64,000 nt of DNA from VRUE01 sp963747765 (GTDB taxonomy: Bacteria > Actinomycetota > Thermoleophilia > Solirubrobacterales > 70-9): assembly GCA_963747765.1 (NCBI GenBank), contig CAVVGH010000009.1, forward strand, positions 208,024 to 272,023, in the 5' to 3' direction. The stretch's first letter is position 1. Every line of letters starts with the position of its first letter. Positions 7,204 to 16,017 of the stretch are shown one piece after another. A program made the position numbers and the translations under genes. The notes below the pieces were generated by a model. The model had not been told where the DNA came from, searched no databases, and worked only from the letters and a program-made list of their open reading frames with translations.

Positions 7204-8184
7204 ATGGCTGGCGCCGCGTTCGTGACGGGTGGATCGGGCTTCATCGGCGGCAGGCTGGTCGGGCGCCTCGTTCGCGAGGGCCGTCCGGTCCGGGCGCTGG
7301 CTCGCTCCGACGCCTCCGCGGCTGCGGTCGAGAGGCTCGGTGCGGAGGCCGTCCGCGGCGACCTCGCCGATTGCGAGTCGCTCGCGGCCGCCGCCGCCGG
7401 CACCGACGTCGCCTTCCATCTCGCCGCCCGGCTTGGCGAGTGGGGGGCCTGGGAGGACTTCGAGCGCGGCAACGTCGTCGGGACCCGCAACGTCCTCGCG
7501 GCCTGCGCCGCGGTCGGCGTCCATCGCTTCGTCCACTGCGGCACGGAGGCGGCGCTGATGGCCGGCGACCCGCTGGTCGGCGTAAACGAGACGGCGCCTC
7601 TGCGCCCCGATTCGAAGGCGCCCTACCCGGCGACCAAGGCAAGGGCCGAGGAAGCCGTTCGTGTCGCGAGCCGGGACGGGTTCGAGACCGTGGTGGTGCG
7701 GCCCCGCTTTGTCTGGGGCAGGGGCGACACGACGCTGCTGCCGGAGATGATCGCCACCGTCCAGGCCGGCAAATGGGCCTGGGTCGGAGGCGGCCGCACT
7801 CTCACCGACACGACTCACGTCGACAACGTCGTCGAGGGCCTGCTCTTGGCGGCCGAGCGGGGCCGCCCGGGCGAGGCCTACTTCGTCACCGACGGCAAGC
7901 CGGTCGTCTTCCGGGACTTCGTCACCGCCATGCTGAGGACGCAGGGCGCCGAGCCTCCCGACCGCAGCCTGCCGGCCTGGACGGCCGCCCCGCTGGCGCG
8001 GGTCGCCGAGGCCGCCTGGAAGGTCCTGCCGCTGCGTGGCGCACCGCCGATGACCGCCTTTCGCTCCTGGCTGTTGACCCAGGAGTGCACGATCGACATC
8101 TCCAAGGCCCGCCAGGAGCTCGGCTACGCGCCGCTCGTCTCCCACGAACAGGGCCTGGCCGGCCTGCGCGCCTCACCGCCCTGA
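7204..8184 (+). CDS. NAD-dependent epimerase/dehydratase (3beta-HSD-like extended SDR)
   Basis: 326 residues of extended SDR: TGGSGFIGGRLV cofactor loop at residues 8-19, a HLAARLGEW segment, and YPATKARAEEAV supplying Tyr and Lys. RPRFVWGRGD and TTHVDNVVEG are typical of the 3beta-hydroxysteroid dehydrogenase/epimerase group. The substrate is unknown; sterol- or nucleotide-sugar-like molecules are the usual ones. The last eight codons form the first unit of a 27-bp tandem repeat that continues past the stop codon. Confidence 0.86.
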   Translation: MAGAAFVTGGSGFIGGRLVGRLVREGRPVRALARSDASAAAVERLGAEAVRGDLADCESLAAAAAGTDVAFHLAARLGEWGAWEDFERGNVVGTRNVLAACAAVGVHRFVHCGTEAALMAGDPLVGVNETAPLRPDSKAPYPATKARAEEAVRVASRDGFETVVVRPRFVWGRGDTTLLPEMIATVQAGKWAWVGGGRTLTDTTHVDNVVEGLLLAAERGRPGEAYFVTDGKPVVFRDFVTAMLRTQGAEPPDRSLPAWTAAPLARVAEAAWKVLPLRGAPPMTAFRSWLLTQECTIDISKARQELGYAPLVSHEQGLAGLRASPP

Positions 8185-8272
8185 TCTCAACTGCGCGCCT
8201 CACCGCCCTGATCTCAACTGCGCGCCTCACCGCGCTGACCTCAACTGCGCGCCTCACCGCGCTGACCTCAAC
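8165..8272 (+). repeat. Four tandem 27-bp repeats from the 3' end of the epimerase gene
   Basis: Units start at 8165, 8192, 8219 and 8246. The first two are identical and the last two share C-to-G and T-to-C changes. Unit 1 encodes the last residues and the stop of the epimerase gene, so later units are non-coding copies of a gene end, each with its own TGA. A short hairpin TCCGCG-N5-CGCGGA follows at about 8278, before the convergent MerR gene. Confidence 0.9.
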
Positions 8273-8304
8273 CTTCTCCGCGCTCTGCGCGGACCGAGGC
8301 GAAG

Positions 8305-9012
8305 TCAGCGGCGCGACTGGGCGCGGCCGGAGCGATGGCGCTCCAGCTCGGCGATCAGCAGCTTGGTGTGCAGGGCGGCGATCAGGTCCTGAAGCGGCTG
8401 GGCGCCCGCCTCGATCATCTCCATCACGCGCTCGGGCGGCACCTCCTCCGCGAGGCGGTCCATCACCATGCCGACCTCCTCCTTCACCAGCGCCTGCAGA
8501 GCGGTCTTGTAGCGCAGCGTGTCGTAGACGGTGAAGCCGATCTCCTCGTCGTAGCCGCCGGCCCGGAAGCGGCTGATCGCCTCGATGATCTTCACGTCGG
8601 TGGGCGAATAGCCGCGGCTGTTGGGGCTGAGCAGCTCGAGCTTCTCCAGCCGATCGAGCACCTCCTTCGGCACCCCATAGCTCTCGCGGACCTCGGCGGC
8701 GCTGGTGCGCGTGCGCTCACCGGCCAGGGCGCGGTCGAAGATGCGGTCCTCCAGCTCGACCAGCGCACGGGCGCGCTCGGGGCCCTCCTCGAGCACGGCC
8801 CTGATCGCCTTCAGCGGCATGAAACGCTCCTCCTGGAGCTGCTTGATCAGCTTGATGCGATCGACAAACTCCGGCGGGTAGTAGGCCATGTTGCGGCTGG
8901 TCCTGACCGGCTCTGGCAGAAGACCCTCGCGCAGGTAGTGCTTGATGGTTGGGGCCGGCACGCCCGATGCCTCGGCCAGCTCCCCCATCCGCATGAGCGA
9001 CTTGGTCTTCAA
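8305..9012 (-). CDS. MerR family transcriptional regulator
   Basis: 235 residues. The N-terminal winged helix is RMGELAEASGVPAPTIKHYLREGLLP (split here only for naming), and Tyr plus the RNMAYYPPEFVDRI segment form the wing. The long C-terminal part (about 150 residues) has no cysteine cluster, which argues against a metal sensor and fits a ligand- or TipA-like sensing domain. It lies beside the CoA-transferase/BKACE genes and could control them, but no classic 19-bp spacer promoter was identified. Convergent with the epimerase gene. Confidence 0.85.
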   Translation of the reverse strand: MKTKSLMRMGELAEASGVPAPTIKHYLREGLLPEPVRTSRNMAYYPPEFVDRIKLIKQLQEERFMPLKAIRAVLEEGPERARALVELEDRIFDRALAGERTRTSAAEVRESYGVPKEVLDRLEKLELLSPNSRGYSPTDVKIIEAISRFRAGGYDEEIGFTVYDTLRYKTALQALVKEEVGMVMDRLAEEVPPERVMEMIEAGAQPLQDLIAALHTKLLIAELERHRSGRAQSRR

Positions 9013-9037
9013 AACACCACCGGGACACGAGCGGCGC

Positions 9038-10273
9038 TCATGCGCGGAAGGTGGTGGCCGAATCCGCGCTCGGGCCCGCCGCCGCGCCGGACTCCTTCAT
9101 CGCGGCGATCTCATCGGCCGAGTAGCCGGCCTCGCTCAGCACCTCGTCGGTGTGCTCTCCAAAGGCCGGCGCGGGCCGGGTCGGGTCGCCCGGCGTGCGG
9201 CTCATCTTCACCGGGACGCCAAGCTGGCGCACCGTTCCGAGCTCGGGCTGCTCCACCTCGACGACCATCCGCCGTGCCCTGGCCAGCTCCGAGTCGAGTG
9301 CCTCATCGACGTCGAGGACCGGCTCGATGCAGCAATCGTGCTCGTCGTTGAAGGCCTTCCACTCGTCGCGGCTGCGGGCTCGGAAGACCGCCACGAGCTC
9401 ACGCCAGGCCTCCGATCCGGGTGCCTCGAACTGCTTCTCGATCAGGTCGGGCCGACCCACCCCATTGCAGAAGGCAGCCCAAAACTTCGGCTCCAGGGCG
9501 CCGCAGGTCACCCACCCGTCGGCGGCCTCGTACGGCAGGTAGCAGAGCAGCCCACCCGCGAGCTGCTGCTCGCCGCGGCGCGGCACCTCCCCGTCGCAGA
9601 AGTAGCGGCCGGCGACCAGCGCCAGCCAGGAGAGCGCGCCGTCGGCCATCGAGATGTCGACCACCTGCCCTTCGCCCGATCGCCGCCGCTCGTGCAGTGC
9701 CGCCATCACGCCGAAGGCCGCCATCAGGGCGCCGCCGCCGATGTCGGCGATCTGGCCAGCCGATTGGACCGGCGGACCGTCCTTGGCTCCGGTCAGCCCA
9801 AGCAGCCCGACCAGGCCCAGGTAGTTCATGTCGTGGCCGGCGCGCTGCGCGTAGGGGCCGTCCTGGCCGTAGCCGGTGATCGCGCAGAAGACGATCGCCG
9901 GGTTCGCCTCGATCATCCGCTCGTAGCCGACGCCCAGCCGGTCGAGCACGCCGGGGCGAAAGCCGTCGAGGACGACGTCGTAGGACTTGACGAGCCGCAG
10001 CAGGGCCTCACGCCCCTGCTCTGACTTGAGGTCAAGCCGGATCGAGCGCTTGCCGCGGTTGAGCGCCAAGTACAGCGCCGAGCGGGTGCCCAGATCCTGC
10101 TGCTCGTCCGTGCCGTAGTAGGGCGGGGCCCAGCGTATGTAGTCGCCCATCCCGGTGTCCTCGACCTTCAGCACCTCGGCGCCCAGGTCGGCGAGCAGCA
10201 GCGAGCAGAGGCCCCCGGGCAGCAGTCGGGTCAGATCGAGAACCCTGACGTCGGCAAGCGGCAGACCGGTCAT
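9038..10273 (-). CDS. Family III CoA transferase (CaiB/BaiF, possibly alpha-methylacyl-CoA racemase)
   Basis: 411 residues. It opens with the family signature PLADVRVLDLTRLLPGG and a GAEVLKVEDTGMGDYIR block. The Asp used by family III enzymes is in the GHDMNYLGLVG segment (about residue 145-155), and GGGALMAAFGV follows. AGHDMNYL is more like the racemase branch (AMACR), so racemization of 2-methylacyl-CoA is as likely as CoA transfer. It precedes the carboxylase and crotonase genes on the same strand in the map and fits branched-chain or sterol side-chain breakdown. Confidence 0.87.
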   Translation of the reverse strand: MTGLPLADVRVLDLTRLLPGGLCSLLLADLGAEVLKVEDTGMGDYIRWAPPYYGTDEQQDLGTRSALYLALNRGKRSIRLDLKSEQGREALLRLVKSYDVVLDGFRPGVLDRLGVGYERMIEANPAIVFCAITGYGQDGPYAQRAGHDMNYLGLVGLLGLTGAKDGPPVQSAGQIADIGGGALMAAFGVMAALHERRRSGEGQVVDISMADGALSWLALVAGRYFCDGEVPRRGEQQLAGGLLCYLPYEAADGWVTCGALEPKFWAAFCNGVGRPDLIEKQFEAPGSEAWRELVAVFRARSRDEWKAFNDEHDCCIEPVLDVDEALDSELARARRMVVEVEQPELGTVRQLGVPVKMSRTPGDPTRPAPAFGEHTDEVLSEAGYSADEIAAMKESGAAAGPSADSATTFRA

Positions 10274-10292
10274 CGTGGCTGTCCGGCGACCG

Positions 10293-11180
10293 TCAGGCCC
10301 CGGCCCTCTTCGGAACCCCCAGCAGGTCGCGAGCCTCCTCGACGCTGGCCGCGCGGCGGCCGACGTCCTCGGCCATCTGCCTCGCCTTGGCGATCAGCTC
10401 GCCGTTGGATTGGGCCATCTCGCCGTTCGGCAGATAGAGGTTGTCCTCGACGCCGGCGCGCACGTTGCCGCCCAGCACCAGTGCCGCCCCGAGCAGCTTC
10501 CACTGGTCGCGCGAGATCCCGATCACCTGCCACTGGTTCTCTCCCCCCGCTCCGCTGGGGATCTGCTCCGACATGAAGGCCACGTTGCGGGCGGTTGGGC
10601 GGATGCCGCCGTTCACCCCCATCACCAGGGAGATCTGCAGCGGCGGCTCCAGCAGACCCATGTCGATCAGCGGGTCGAGGTTGGCGACGTGGCCGGCGTC
10701 GAAGCACTCGTGCTCGGGCTTCACCCCCAGCTCCTTCATCGCCGTCAGGAACTCGATGATCGTGTCGAAGCTGTTCTCGAAGACCGTTTTGAAGACAAAG
10801 TCCTTGCGTCGCTTGGAGTACTTGGCGTAGTTCATCGAGCTCATGTTGAGCGCCGCGACGTCGGGGCGGCACTCGCGGAGATACTCGATCCGCCTCTCGA
10901 TCGGGATGCCGATCGCCCCGGTCGAGTAGTTGATGACCACGTCGCCGACCTCGGTCAGGATCGCCTCGGTTATCGCCTTGAAGTCCTCGACCTCATACGA
11001 CGGCGTGCCGTCCGGTTTGCGGGCGTGGATATGGATCTGTGAGGCCCCCTCGTCGACCGCCCGCCGCGCCTCGGCCGCGTACTCCTGCGGCGTGTAGGGG
11101 ATCGCCGGGCACTGGTCGCGGTTGGCGATCACCCCGCTGATCGAGCAGCTGATGACGACGGGATCGGCGAACGAACTCAT
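10293..11180 (-). CDS. Beta-keto acid cleavage enzyme (BKACE, DUF849)
   Basis: 295 residues. BKACE features are the metal-binding HxH in SQIHIHARKPDG (about residue 50), INYSTGAIG, ECFDAGHVANL with the second metal site, LVMGVNGGIRP and AALVLGGNVRAGVEDNLYL. The family condenses a beta-keto acid with acetyl-CoA to give a CoA ester and acetoacetate. Substrate specificity depends on pocket residues that I cannot assign. It lies 19 bp upstream of the CoA transferase on the minus strand, suggesting one operon. Confidence 0.9.
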   Translation of the reverse strand: MSSFADPVVISCSISGVIANRDQCPAIPYTPQEYAAEARRAVDEGASQIHIHARKPDGTPSYEVEDFKAITEAILTEVGDVVINYSTGAIGIPIERRIEYLRECRPDVAALNMSSMNYAKYSKRRKDFVFKTVFENSFDTIIEFLTAMKELGVKPEHECFDAGHVANLDPLIDMGLLEPPLQISLVMGVNGGIRPTARNVAFMSEQIPSGAGGENQWQVIGISRDQWKLLGAALVLGGNVRAGVEDNLYLPNGEMAQSNGELIAKARQMAEDVGRRAASVEEARDLLGVPKRAGA

Positions 11181-11352
11181 GGCTTGCCCCCGGTTGGCGC
11201 GTCAGTCGCACACCCCCCGGCTGAGGGCCTGTTCCGGTGGGGATGGAGCGTCTCGCGCCTTTTCGGCAAGTCGTCCTCGGGGGCGGCGTTCGATGCACTG
11301 AAACGGCTCGGTGGAGCCCCCACGGGAACGGGTCCCAAGGCGCCAGACGTGG

Positions 11353-12948
11353 TCATACCGGCATCACTCCATGGCGTTTGGCGGGCCTCTCGACGTGCTT
11401 GGTGCGCGCCATCCGCAGCGCCCTGACGATCGTCGGGCGGGTCTCCCTGGGATCGATGATGTCGTCGATCACCGCGTTGCCTGCGGCAATGTAGGGGTCG
11501 ATCTGCTGCCGAACGGCGTTCAGCATCGCCTCGCGGGTCGCCTCCGGGTCCTCGGCGGCCTCGATTGCCGAGCGGCCGATGATGTTGACGGCCCCCTCCG
11601 CTCCCATCACGGAGATCTCCGCCCCGGGCCAGGCGACGATCAGGTCCGGCTCGTACGCCTTGCCGCACATCACGTAGTAGCCGGCGCCGTAGGCCTTGCG
11701 CACCACCACGGTCACCTTCGGCACCGTGGCGCGGCTGACCGCGTAGAGCATCTTCGCCCCGTGGCGGATGATGCCCGCCTGCTCGACCTTGGAGCCGACC
11801 ATAAAGCCCGGCACGTCCTGCAGGAAGACGAGCGGGATGTTGAAGGCGTCGCAGAGGTTGATGAAGCGCGCCGCCTTGTCGGAGGAGTCGTTGTCGAGGA
11901 TGCCGGCCAGCTGCTTGGGCTGGTTGGCGACGATCCCGACGGGCTGGCCCCCGAAGCGGGCGAAGCAGGTGATCAGCGTCTTCGCGAACTTCGGCTTGAT
12001 GTCGAACCACTCGCCGTCGTCGACGATCTCCGCGATCACGTCGTACATGTCGTACGGCTGGCGCGGGGACTCGGGGACGATCTCCAGCAGCTTCTCTGAC
12101 ATGCGGTCGTCGGGGTCGTCGGTCGGCACGAGCGGCGGCTTCTGCTCGCAGTTGGGCGGGAAGAAGGACAGGTAGCGCCTGACGACATCGATGCATTCGG
12201 TGTCGTCCTTCACCTCCAGGTCCCCCACCCCGGACTTGCGGCAGTGGACCTTGGCGCCGCCGAGGTCCTCCATCGAGATGTCCTCGCCGGTGACGGCTTT
12301 GGTCAGGTGGGGGCCGGCCAGCGCCATCGCACCCTGCCCGGAGACCATCGGCACGAAGTCGGCAAGTGCCGGGATGTAGGCGGTGCCCGCCGCGCAGGGC
12401 CCCATCATCGCCGCGACCATCGGGATCACGCCCGACATTTCGACCTCCTCGCGGAAGAGGTGGCCGGAGCCCGCGAAGAGCGAGCCGATGGCCTCCTGGA
12501 TGCGGGCGCCGGCCGAATCCAGCAGCCAGATGAAGGGCATCCGCTTCTGAAGCGCCATCTCGCGCAGGCGGGTCACCTTCATCTCGCCCGTCATCCCCAT
12601 CGAGCCGGCCATCACGGTGAAGTCGTAGGCGGCGATGCAGCAAGCGCGGCCATCGACCTCGCCCCACCCGGTGATAACGCCGTCGGCTGGCGCCTCCTTG
12701 CCCGCCATCGTCGCCTGCACGGCGAAGTGAGGACGGCCGTGGATGCCCATCTCGACGAAGGTCCCCTCGTCGACGAGCAGGTCGATCCGCTCGCGGGCGG
12801 TCAGCTTGCCCCGCTCGTGCTGCTTGGCGATCTTCTCCTCGCCGCCACCGAGCTTCGCCACCTCGCGGCGCCCGTGCAGTTGCTCGGTCAGCTTCTCCAG
12901 CGGCGCCGTCCCGGGCAGCAGGTGCCTGCCCTCTGTCTGCTCAGCCAA
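11353..12948 (-). CDS. Acyl-CoA carboxylase carboxyltransferase (beta) subunit
   Basis: 531 residues with both halves of the carboxyltransferase fold: GKLTARERIDLLVDEGTF, WLLDSAGARIQEA, AMMGPCAAGTAYIPA, then FLQDVPGFMVG, RKAYGAGYYVMCG and the closing PRETRPTIVRAL. This subunit moves the carboxyl group from biotin to an acyl-CoA (propionyl-, methylcrotonyl- or similar). No biotin carboxylase alpha subunit is adjacent; a lone biotinyl carrier is at 29.7 kb and the biotin pathway at 35.6-42.4 kb. Its ATG directly follows the stop of the upstream crotonase gene. Confidence 0.92.
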   Translation of the reverse strand: MAEQTEGRHLLPGTAPLEKLTEQLHGRREVAKLGGGEEKIAKQHERGKLTARERIDLLVDEGTFVEMGIHGRPHFAVQATMAGKEAPADGVITGWGEVDGRACCIAAYDFTVMAGSMGMTGEMKVTRLREMALQKRMPFIWLLDSAGARIQEAIGSLFAGSGHLFREEVEMSGVIPMVAAMMGPCAAGTAYIPALADFVPMVSGQGAMALAGPHLTKAVTGEDISMEDLGGAKVHCRKSGVGDLEVKDDTECIDVVRRYLSFFPPNCEQKPPLVPTDDPDDRMSEKLLEIVPESPRQPYDMYDVIAEIVDDGEWFDIKPKFAKTLITCFARFGGQPVGIVANQPKQLAGILDNDSSDKAARFINLCDAFNIPLVFLQDVPGFMVGSKVEQAGIIRHGAKMLYAVSRATVPKVTVVVRKAYGAGYYVMCGKAYEPDLIVAWPGAEISVMGAEGAVNIIGRSAIEAAEDPEATREAMLNAVRQQIDPYIAAGNAVIDDIIDPRETRPTIVRALRMARTKHVERPAKRHGVMPV

Positions 12949-13740
12949 CTATCTCCCCTTCCACTGCGGATCGCGTTTCTCGAAGAATGCGGCGACGCCC
13001 TCGACGATGTCCTCGGTCGAGAAGGTCAGCGAGAGCTGCGAACGTAGGTACTCGAGCGCGTCGTCCACGGCCATGTCCTGCTGGCGATACATCGCGTCGT
13101 GGCCGAGTCGCATCAGCACCGGGCTCTTGGAGGCCAGCTTCTTCGCCCAGTCGGCAACCGCGTCGTCGAGCTCGTCGGCCGGCACGACCCTGTTGGCGAG
13201 CCCGTACTCGACCGCCTGCTCGGCGCTCAGCCGCTCGCCCAGCAGCATCATCTCGTTGACCTTCTTGCGCGGGACGTTGCGGTAGATGATCGCCATGATC
13301 ATGTAGGGGAAGGCGCCGACGTTGATCTCGGGTGTGCCGAACGTCGCCCCCTCCCTGGCGATCACGAGATCGCAGGAGAGGGCCAGGCCCATGCCGCCGG
13401 CGAGGACGTGCCCGTTGACGGCGCAGAGCGATGGCTTCCCCAACCGCGGCATCAACCGGAAGAATTCGAGGAAGAGGTCGGTCGCGAAGTGTTTGGCGAC
13501 GAGCGGCGCCTCGGCGGCGAAGCCGCCCAGGTCCGCGCCGGCGCAGAAGACCTTCTCGCCGGCACCGGTCAGCACAACCGCCCGAACCTGCTCGTCGTCG
13601 CGTGCCCGCTTCATCGCGTCGACCAGCTCGACCAGCATCTGGCCGGAGAGCATGTTGCGCTTCTCGGGGTTGTTCAGCGTCACCGTGGCAACGCCGTCGG
13701 CGACCTCGTAGGTGACCAGCTGCTGGGGCGCGTCGCTCAT
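12949..13740 (-). CDS. Enoyl-CoA hydratase/isomerase family protein (crotonase)
   Basis: 263 residues. Crotonase motifs are VTLNNPEKRNMLS, GEKVFCAGADLGGF (oxyanion hole), VNGHVLAGGMGLALSCDL and TFGTPEINVGAFPY; the C-terminus FFEKRDPQWKGR is typical. The paired Glu acids of hydratases are partly replaced near GAFPYM, so hydratase versus isomerase activity is open. ATG 13740 is chosen because it starts the conserved TYEVADGVATVTLN strand. The stop touches the carboxylase start, so the two are co-transcribed. Divergent from an acyl-CoA dehydrogenase. Confidence 0.88.
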   Translation of the reverse strand: MSDAPQQLVTYEVADGVATVTLNNPEKRNMLSGQMLVELVDAMKRARDDEQVRAVVLTGAGEKVFCAGADLGGFAAEAPLVAKHFATDLFLEFFRLMPRLGKPSLCAVNGHVLAGGMGLALSCDLVIAREGATFGTPEINVGAFPYMIMAIIYRNVPRKKVNEMMLLGERLSAEQAVEYGLANRVVPADELDDAVADWAKKLASKSPVLMRLGHDAMYRQQDMAVDDALEYLRSQLSLTFSTEDIVEGVAAFFEKRDPQWKGR

Positions 13741-13839
13741 CCGATCCGTCTCACCATCCGTCCGTCTGCCGCTCCATGGCGGGCACGATAGCCGAAGCAA
13801 GCAGAAAGTGGGAAGTGCTACTGTCCACTCGCAAACTGC

Positions 13840-13886
13840 AACTGCATCAACTTCACCCTCCAGCAGCGTGTCAAGTTGATGCAGTT
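13840..13886. promoter_or_regulatory. 14-bp inverted repeat between divergent crotonase and acyl-CoA dehydrogenase genes
   Basis: Perfect arms AACTGCATCAACTT (13840-13853) and AAGTTGATGCAGTT (13873-13886) are separated by 19 nt. They lie 38 bp before the dehydrogenase start and 100 bp before the crotonase start. The location suits a repressor site for the whole divergon; a hairpin in the dehydrogenase leader is the other option. No regulator gene is adjacent. Confidence 0.6.
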
Positions 13887-13923
13887 CGCGCAGAGCCCGG
13901 TCGGGCGAAGGAGGAGACATAGA

Positions 13924-15141
13924 GTGGCAACCGCGACGAGCGACGGCTCCAAAGTCATCAAGCCCGACCATGAGGCGGGTCGCAAGCACTTCATCTTCAG
14001 CCAGGAGCACGAAGACCTGCGCGAGTCGATGCGCTCCTGGGTCGAAAAGGAGCTCTACCCCCACCGCAACGAGTGGGAGGAGACCTACTGGCCAACCGAG
14101 GCCATGAAGCGGGCCGGCGAGCTCGGCTTCCTGGGCCTGTGCTTCCCCGAGGAGTACGGCGGTCAGGGCGGCGACTACTACTTCTCCCTGGTCCGCGCCG
14201 AGTGCATGAGCTATTCCGGTTCCGGGGGCACCAACATGGCGTTTGCCGTGCAAAGCGACATGGTGCTGCCGCCGATCCACCTGCTCGGTAGCGAGGAGCA
14301 AAAGCAGCGCTACCTCGTGCCCGGGATCAAGGGCGAGAAGGTGGGCTGCCTCGCGATCACCGAGCCTGGCGCCGGCTCCGACGTGGCCGGCATCCGCACC
14401 ACGGCGATCCGCGACGGCGACGAATATGTCATCAACGGTTCCAAGACCTTCATCACCAACGGGCCACGCGCCGACTTCATCGTCCTCGTCGCCAAGACCG
14501 ACCCGGAGGCTCGCCACGAGGGGATCACACTCTTCCTGCTCGACCTGCGTGACGACAGCGGCGAGACTGTGCCCGGCTTCAGCGTCTCGGCAGAGCTGGA
14601 GAAGATGGGAATGCACGCCTCCGACACGGGCGAACTGGCCTTTGAGGACGTCCGCGTCCCGGCCGACGCCGTGCTCGGCGAGGTCGGCAAAGGCTTCTAC
14701 CACATCGCCTGGGAGCTACAGGGCGAGAGGCTGGTCGCCGCCGCAGGCTCCCACGCGGGTTGTGAGCGAATGATTGAAAAGACACTCGGCTACGCGAAGG
14801 AGCGCGAAGCGTTTGGCCGGCCGATCGGCAAGTTCCAGGCGATCCGCCACAAGTTCGCCGAGATGGCGACCAAGACCGAGGCCGCCAAGCAGTTCACCTA
14901 CGCGACCGCCTGGCGCTTCGCCAACGGCGAGTACCCGGTGCGCGAGATCACGATGGCCAAGCTCTTCGCCTCTCGAGTCGGCTGTGAGGTCGCTGACGAG
15001 TGCATCCAGATCCTCGGCGGCTACGGCTACATGAAGGAGTACGAGATAGAGCGCGCCTACCGCGACGTGCGCCTCAACCGGATCGGCGCCGGCACCGACG
15101 AGATCATGCTCGACGTGATCGGCCGCAGCTACGGGCTTTAG
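13924..15141 (+). CDS. Acyl-CoA dehydrogenase
   Basis: 405 residues with the family strings LGFLGLCFPEEYGGQGG, ITEPGAGSDVAG (FAD/substrate loop), NGSKTFITNG, AFGRPIGKFQAIRH, and ILGGYGYMKEYEIER in which the Glu after MK is the expected catalytic base. It oxidises an acyl-CoA to the 2-enoyl-CoA and would feed the divergent crotonase and carboxylase. GTG 13924 has a strong GAAGGAGG ribosome site. Paralogous to the dehydrogenase at 17.3 kb; substrate length or branching is not deducible. Confidence 0.92.
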   Translation: MATATSDGSKVIKPDHEAGRKHFIFSQEHEDLRESMRSWVEKELYPHRNEWEETYWPTEAMKRAGELGFLGLCFPEEYGGQGGDYYFSLVRAECMSYSGSGGTNMAFAVQSDMVLPPIHLLGSEEQKQRYLVPGIKGEKVGCLAITEPGAGSDVAGIRTTAIRDGDEYVINGSKTFITNGPRADFIVLVAKTDPEARHEGITLFLLDLRDDSGETVPGFSVSAELEKMGMHASDTGELAFEDVRVPADAVLGEVGKGFYHIAWELQGERLVAAAGSHAGCERMIEKTLGYAKEREAFGRPIGKFQAIRHKFAEMATKTEAAKQFTYATAWRFANGEYPVREITMAKLFASRVGCEVADECIQILGGYGYMKEYEIERAYRDVRLNRIGAGTDEIMLDVIGRSYGL

Positions 15142-15150
15142 ACACGTTTC

Positions 15151-15996
15151 TTAGAGCGGCTCGAGGTCACCGAGCGGCAGGCAGACCGCACAGAAGTCCT
15201 CGCCGAACGGGGTCAGCAGGATGCTGCGGCGGACCGTCCGCGCGATTCGGCCGGCCTTCGCCCGTGCTTCGAGGACTTCTGGCTGCGCCTCCAGCACCTG
15301 ATAGCGCTGCACGTCCTTGACTCGCTCGCGAGAGAGCCAGATCAGGCCGAGGCGGTGCAGGTTGTCGAGGTAGGCGTGGACGCGGTCGGCATGATGGCAA
15401 CCGGCCTCGGCGCCGAGCATGTTGCGCCCCGGGGCGACCAGCTCCGAGGCGAGCGGCAGCCCGGCGCGCACGTCCACCGACGGCTGAGGGCCGTTGCGGG
15501 CCAGAAAGCGCAGGATCCGGGCCTCGTCCGGCGCAAGCGATTCGAGGATCAACATGTAGGCGGGGTGCGACACCTCGTCGCGGCGAACGTCGGCCGCTTG
15601 CTGCAGCAGCTCGGCGCCGCGACTGCGCAATGCCTCCGGAGAAGCCTCGTCGGTGGCCCTGGCGGCGTTGGGAGTCATCGGCCGGCCCCCGGCTCGCCCC
15701 GGGACGCCTGCGTCGCTGAGCCCCAGCAGCTGCCGGGCGTAGTCGCGCAATTCAGAGCCCGTCTCCTGCAGCGCCTGCGCACCCGACTCGCCGCTGGCGG
15801 CGGCGCGCAGGACGCGCGAGGCGGTGTTGACGTAGCTGCCGGCGGCCCAGGCCGCGCCGCGCAAGCCCGCGCCGAGCGCGATGCGGGCGAGTCCCGGAGC
15901 CGCGCGGAGGATCTCCTCGAAGGGGGATGGGCGCGCTTCGGCGACGGCGAGCGAACGCCCCGGTCCCCGGTTGCCCGTCTGTCTTTCATCGACCAT
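15151..15996 (-). CDS. DUF4393 (Abi-alpha-like) domain protein
   Basis: 281 residues. The diagnostic block is SHPAYMLILESLAPDEARIL at about residues 142-161, which fits DUF4393, the family containing the lactococcal Abi-alpha phage-resistance protein. The N-terminal ~100 residues are Ala/Gly-rich with an amphipathic stretch (ARIALGAGLRGAAWAAG) that may touch membrane. The C-terminus has a CAVCLPLGD ending. Abi function is known for a few members only, and no other defence gene is adjacent. Convergent with the acyl-CoA dehydrogenase. Confidence 0.6.
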   Translation of the reverse strand: MVDERQTGNRGPGRSLAVAEARPSPFEEILRAAPGLARIALGAGLRGAAWAAGSYVNTASRVLRAAASGESGAQALQETGSELRDYARQLLGLSDAGVPGRAGGRPMTPNAARATDEASPEALRSRGAELLQQAADVRRDEVSHPAYMLILESLAPDEARILRFLARNGPQPSVDVRAGLPLASELVAPGRNMLGAEAGCHHADRVHAYLDNLHRLGLIWLSRERVKDVQRYQVLEAQPEVLEARAKAGRIARTVRRSILLTPFGEDFCAVCLPLGDLEPL

Positions 15997-16017
15997 GTGA
16001 GATCCGCCTACCGTCGC

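Noticed and set aside
6307..8145. A 612-residue minus-strand ORF across the SDR and epimerase genes
   Set aside because: It is a high-GC shadow of two well-supported genes and its Arg/Gly-rich product matches nothing.
8165..8272. In-frame protein repeats LTALISTAR in a longer ORF
   Set aside because: The frame that encodes them is not the epimerase frame; the units lie after the gene's stop codon.
11177..12667. A ~500-residue ORF in another frame over the carboxylase gene
   Set aside because: Shadow frame of the conserved carboxyltransferase; low-complexity product.
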